Of a stretch of 61,373 bases of DNA, positions 58,902 to 61,373 are shown piece by piece. The DNA lies in the NCBI GenBank assembly GCA_022072255.1, contig JAJVHZ010000009.1, forward strand, positions 1 through 61,373, written 5' to 3'. This DNA comes from Gammaproteobacteria bacterium. Lineage in GTDB: Bacteria > Pseudomonadota > Gammaproteobacteria > JAJPIJ01. The first letter of the stretch is position 1. The number at the start of each line of letters is the position of its first letter. The position numbers were made by a program, and so were the translations under genes. Under the pieces are notes generated by a model. The model was not told where the DNA came from, made no database searches, and worked only from the letters and a program-made list of their open reading frames with translations.

Positions 58902-59211
58902 AGAGCGTTCGAGGAACCAGCAGCAAAGAGAACCGGTCTGGACAACCATCAGGTAGATCATTCACGCGGCAGGGAAGGGAAGGGAAGTCACACGGGTCGA
59001 TATGAAGCTGCAGCAGCATTCAGCAGAAATGGCATATGCGAATTGGGCCGAAGGGAAATTTGCGGCCCCATGATGGACAGACATTAGAAATTAGATGGAT
59101 GATGGGAAATTTACTTAATCGAAGAAATCTGTTTCCGGTTTGGCAGGCGTCCGGGTACTGACATAACCGAGGAGGGTTTGCGTTTATCTGAAAACCGAAT
59201 CACTGACAACT
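58902..59211. other. 310-base spacer after repA
   Basis: No gene is seen. A purine-rich GGGAAGGGAAGGGAAG run lies near 58971-58986. GAGGAGGG occurs at 59169-59176, 35 bases before the next ATG with no start codon at its own spacing, so a short leader or an upstream start cannot be excluded. The promoter of the sigma-factor operon should be here. Confidence 0.45.
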
Positions 59212-60000
59212 ATGCAGATACAAATTGAGCCCTTGACCCACCGGAGCCCCGACAGAAAGACATACCGGCGCAGCGAGGAAGTCGAAGCGCAGATTGCCGA
59301 AGCAATGCATCTTGAGAGATCCGCTCTAATTGAGCGGATCTCTATCATGGATTTCAAAGAGCCAGGGTTCTTTCGGGAGGAGTGCCTGGTCTATTTGGTT
59401 CGCAGATTCTTGCGGGAGGGTGATGATGATCTCGTCAGCGCATTGTTGAATCGCCTGGGGATGAGGATAAGTAAGAAAGTGAATAATTTGATCTCAAAGC
59501 ACCTTCGTCGTCATTACGTCGATGAATGTTTTGACGCTGTTATCCATGAGGTCACATGCCGGCTCATTGATCCGGAAACTGATAGAGATGATTTTGCGCA
59601 AGTATGTTTTTGGCTTTGGCTTGATGGTCGGACGTTCAATGTTCTCAGAAGGCATCTCAAGCTACAGAAGGAGGGAAACATTACTGATACTCTGAACGAT
59701 GTTGACGAGGCTGACGATGAAGAAACAGAGAGGGGGAGAAAGATAGAACCACTGAAAGACAAATCCCCATTACCTGATTTACAGGCAATGGGCGCGGAGG
59801 CTTATAAACTGCTTGAAAGACTTACCCAGAGGGAACGAACAGCATTTCTGCTACGGCACTACGATGGATGGGAGATTGAGAACAAAGATCCTTCGGTAAT
59901 GACCATCAGCAGGTTTTTCGAACGCACTCCAAAAACCATTCGCAACTGGCTTAACAGGGCCGAGGAAAAGTTGCAAAAGTGGCAAGGAGGCCAACAATGA
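59212..60000 (+). CDS. sigma-70-like (ECF-like) RNA polymerase sigma factor (262 aa)
   Basis: The C-terminal part is a sigma4-like helix-turn-helix: LLERLTQRERTAFLLRHYDGWEIENKDPSVMTISRFFERTPKTIRNWLNRAEEKLQKW (residues about 200-258). The middle (FFREECLVYLVRRFLREGDDDLVSALLNRLGMRISKKVNNL, then VCFWLWLDGRTFNVLRRHL) resembles a divergent sigma2 region. Length is more than a usual ECF factor, and an insert rich in Asp and Glu separates the regions. The gene begins an operon with a regulator and an ImmA/IrrE-type protease. The start ATG lacks a strong ribosome-binding site. Confidence 0.7.
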   Translation: MQIQIEPLTHRSPDRKTYRRSEEVEAQIAEAMHLERSALIERISIMDFKEPGFFREECLVYLVRRFLREGDDDLVSALLNRLGMRISKKVNNLISKHLRRHYVDECFDAVIHEVTCRLIDPETDRDDFAQVCFWLWLDGRTFNVLRRHLKLQKEGNITDTLNDVDEADDEETERGRKIEPLKDKSPLPDLQAMGAEAYKLLERLTQRERTAFLLRHYDGWEIENKDPSVMTISRFFERTPKTIRNWLNRAEEKLQKWQGGQQ

Positions 60001-60665
60001 ACAACAAAGGAGATGCAATCACACTAGATGATGTGCTGAATTTTTATCTGACATCAACAGAAAAGGCCGGCACAGATACCCTAACCGAAATGATCGAACG
60101 CTACCCGCAGTATGAAGATGAACTGCGCGAGTTTGCCGCTCTTAGGAGAATCAGCGCTAAGCTTCCCGATCGCGAATACACGGAGGAGGAAGAAGATTTA
60201 CTCAAGGCGCGCGCCGTCAGCATTGTTCAGAACCTACTCTATCAAAAGCGACAGGAGGGTGCTTCAGCAGACAAATCTGAAGCACTCTCTTCACTACGAG
60301 ATGAGATTGATAGTCAATATGCTTCCCCCGAAGAGTTTTATCAAAAAACAGGTTTGAGTGAGGGGATTATCTGGACGCTTGACCTTCGCCAAGTAACCTT
60401 TGAAACCATCAGTCGCAAAGCTATAGAAAATATTGCCGATGCGCTTGGAAAGTCGTTTTGCGCTGTCGTCAGGTACCTGCGAGGCAAGATGAGAATCACT
60501 CCGTCGCACTACAAGGCTGGGCGGGCTCCGGAGGCCGCGTCCCAATGTGATTTTTCCATGCTTGTCGGAATAGATGAGGATTTGACCAAAGAGCAGAAAG
60601 ACTATTGGCTCGCGCAACCTTCAATCGGGGCTGATGAAGAATGTAAGGAAGGGAGAATGGAGTGA
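59997..60665 (+). CDS. regulator linked to the sigma factor, unknown family (222 aa)
   Basis: The start ATG (59997) overlaps the sigma gene's stop by four bases (ATGA). The N-terminus is acidic and helical (ITLDDVLNFYLTSTEKAGTDTLTEMIERYPQYEDELREFAALRR). The middle contains SEGIIWTLDLRQVTFETISRKAIENIADALGKSFCAVVRYLRGK, a possible HTH. No anti-sigma zinc motif is seen. It may be an anti-sigma or repressor that the metalloprotease removes, as in ImmR/ImmA pairs. The stop overlaps the next start (GTGA). Confidence 0.65.
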   Translation: MNNKGDAITLDDVLNFYLTSTEKAGTDTLTEMIERYPQYEDELREFAALRRISAKLPDREYTEEEEDLLKARAVSIVQNLLYQKRQEGASADKSEALSSLRDEIDSQYASPEEFYQKTGLSEGIIWTLDLRQVTFETISRKAIENIADALGKSFCAVVRYLRGKMRITPSHYKAGRAPEAASQCDFSMLVGIDEDLTKEQKDYWLAQPSIGADEECKEGRME

Positions 60666-61288
60666 GCAATTGGGATCGTATTCGCAGGCTGGCGCGAGAG
60701 TTTCACCATGAAGTATGCGCCTATGGGGATGACAAACATCAGGCTGGAGCCTCGGCCGATGTGTTATTAGCAAAAGCGGAGCGGGTGACCGGAATCAAAA
60801 GAAAGGGCTACCCCAAAGGGCATCCATTGCTTCAGGGCGCGTTGGCCAGACTTGAACGCAACAAGATCATCTTTGACAACAGTGTAGAGCAATGGCTGGC
60901 GCTCTACCATCAGGCTCACGAATATGGGCATGATCGACTTGGTCATGGGGAGAGGTGCTGTACGGAAGAGTATATCGACGGTGAAGCCGCCGAAGATAAA
61001 CTGCCACTCGGCGTGCATCGCGTCGAAGGATACGGCCCACAAGAACGGACGGAGTGCGAGGCGAACGTCTTCGCGCGCGAGTTTTTGCTGCCCTGTGACG
61101 TGCTGAGGAAGTGGTTCATCGAAGGCGGTTTGAATGCAGAAGATATCGCCGCAAAAGTCGGGGTCTCAATCGAGATGGTATGCCACCAGCTCGCGCGTGC
61201 GCTGCTCACCCCCGACACAGAAACTGCCAAAGAAGGCGAAAAGATATGGCTCTTTAGGAATTGCCGGAAACTCCACAACATCTTGTGA
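60662..61288 (+). CDS. ImmA/IrrE-family metallopeptidase (208 aa)
   Basis: The zinc-binding motif is HEYGH (H86, E87, H90), and the third ligand region is ECEANVFAREFLLP (E133). This is the ImmA/IrrE fold, in which a protease cleaves a repressor or regulator after a DNA-damage or foreign-DNA signal. The C-terminal helices (EDIAAKVGVSIEMVCHQLARALL) look like an HTH-like substrate-contact region. GTG 60662 overlaps the previous stop by four bases, and the next gene overlaps this one, so four genes are coupled. The likely substrate is the 222-aa protein next door. Confidence 0.85.
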   Translation: MSNWDRIRRLAREFHHEVCAYGDDKHQAGASADVLLAKAERVTGIKRKGYPKGHPLLQGALARLERNKIIFDNSVEQWLALYHQAHEYGHDRLGHGERCCTEEYIDGEAAEDKLPLGVHRVEGYGPQERTECEANVFAREFLLPCDVLRKWFIEGGLNAEDIAAKVGVSIEMVCHQLARALLTPDTETAKEGEKIWLFRNCRKLHNIL

Positions 61289-61373
61289 CCTCAAATCCCG
61301 AAGAGCTTGAAACCTTCGAGATCGAGCCAGATGCGTTGAAACAGATGCGAAACGTTCGTGATCCCATAACAGC
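61285..61373 (+). CDS. start of a fourth gene in the sigma/protease operon, cut by the window edge
   Basis: The frame from GTG 61285 continues to the window edge (TSNPEELETFEIEPDALKQMRNVRDPIT). Its start overlaps the protease stop as GTGA, the same coupling used twice upstream. A TTG at 61261 is an alternative. The product is unknown, but the arrangement implies a protein that belongs to the same regulatory pathway. Confidence 0.5.
   Translation, partial: MTSNPEELETFEIEPDALKQMRNVRDPIT

Noticed and set aside
1-61373. tRNA, rRNA or conjugation (relaxase, type IV secretion) genes
   Set aside because: I found no convincing sequence for any of these; transfer functions may lie outside the window.

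Overview
The window is a 61 kb piece of a bacterial replicon that carries its own replication and partition genes, so it is most likely a large plasmid or megaplasmid. The strongest evidence lies at 54.5-58.9 kb: parA and parB, three copies of an 18-bp palindrome around them, five iterons of about 23 bp, an AT-rich stretch and a RepA-like initiator. The host is probably a fairly GC-rich soil-type bacterium. The mix of gene families (zinc-bearing long ParB, family B polymerase, HTH-DUF5678 with retropepsin, sigma-54 activator) suggests Acidobacteriota (Blastocatellia-like). That placement is inferred from remembered families, not proven.

Layout: 0-0.7 kb, ends of a broken ParB-like gene and a small zinc protein. 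0.8-10 kb, a mostly minus-strand backbone block: long ParB, a 114-aa protein, sliding clamp dnaN, a conserved unknown, a 65-aa protein, a ViaA-like vWA protein and a MoxR/RavA-like ATPase. An AT-rich zinc-ribbon gene with a HEPN-like C-terminus interrupts it. 10-17 kb, an AT-rich accessory patch: a small membrane protein, an orphan Cas6, an IS21-family element (istA/istB), a HEAT-repeat protein and a 53-aa membrane peptide. 17-24 kb, a DNA methylase/SNF2 helicase split into two polypeptides with a small gene between them, and a TOPRIM/zinc primase-like protein. 24-28.9 kb, a three-gene ABC-3C-type defence operon, a PD-(D/E)XK-like protein and an HTH regulator with a 27-bp palindromic operator.

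29.2-32.3 kb holds a RecA-like protein without a P-loop, a 99-aa protein and a family B DNA polymerase without recognisable proofreading residues. 32.3-39.2 kb carries small plasmid proteins, a sigma-54 activator, a Crp-family regulator, a four-helix membrane protein and ribbon-helix-helix proteins. 39.4-50.6 kb is a cargo zone: an AlbA_2/ATPase regulator, an AadA-like nucleotidyltransferase, DinB, a wHTH-MNT protein beside a decayed HEPN partner, AbiEi/AbiEii, a decayed M20 peptidase, a pRiA4b ORF-3 protein and a small operon. 50.7-52.7 kb is a tyrosine recombinase, retropepsin and HTH-DUF5678 operon. The right end (59.2-61.4 kb) is a translationally coupled operon of a sigma-like factor, an unknown regulator, an ImmA/IrrE-type metalloprotease and a further gene that runs off the window.

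The replicon brings its own initiator, partition machinery, sliding clamp, two unusual polymerases, primase and helicase, plus several conflict systems. Points most worth a second look are the polymerase/RecA-like cassette, the orphan Cas6 with a membrane partner, the methylase-helicase split between its two helicase lobes, the sigma/protease operon, and repeated DNA motifs (GGTATAAC-palindromes, TTTAGTACTAAA, and a 22-bp sequence in two intergenic stem-loops).
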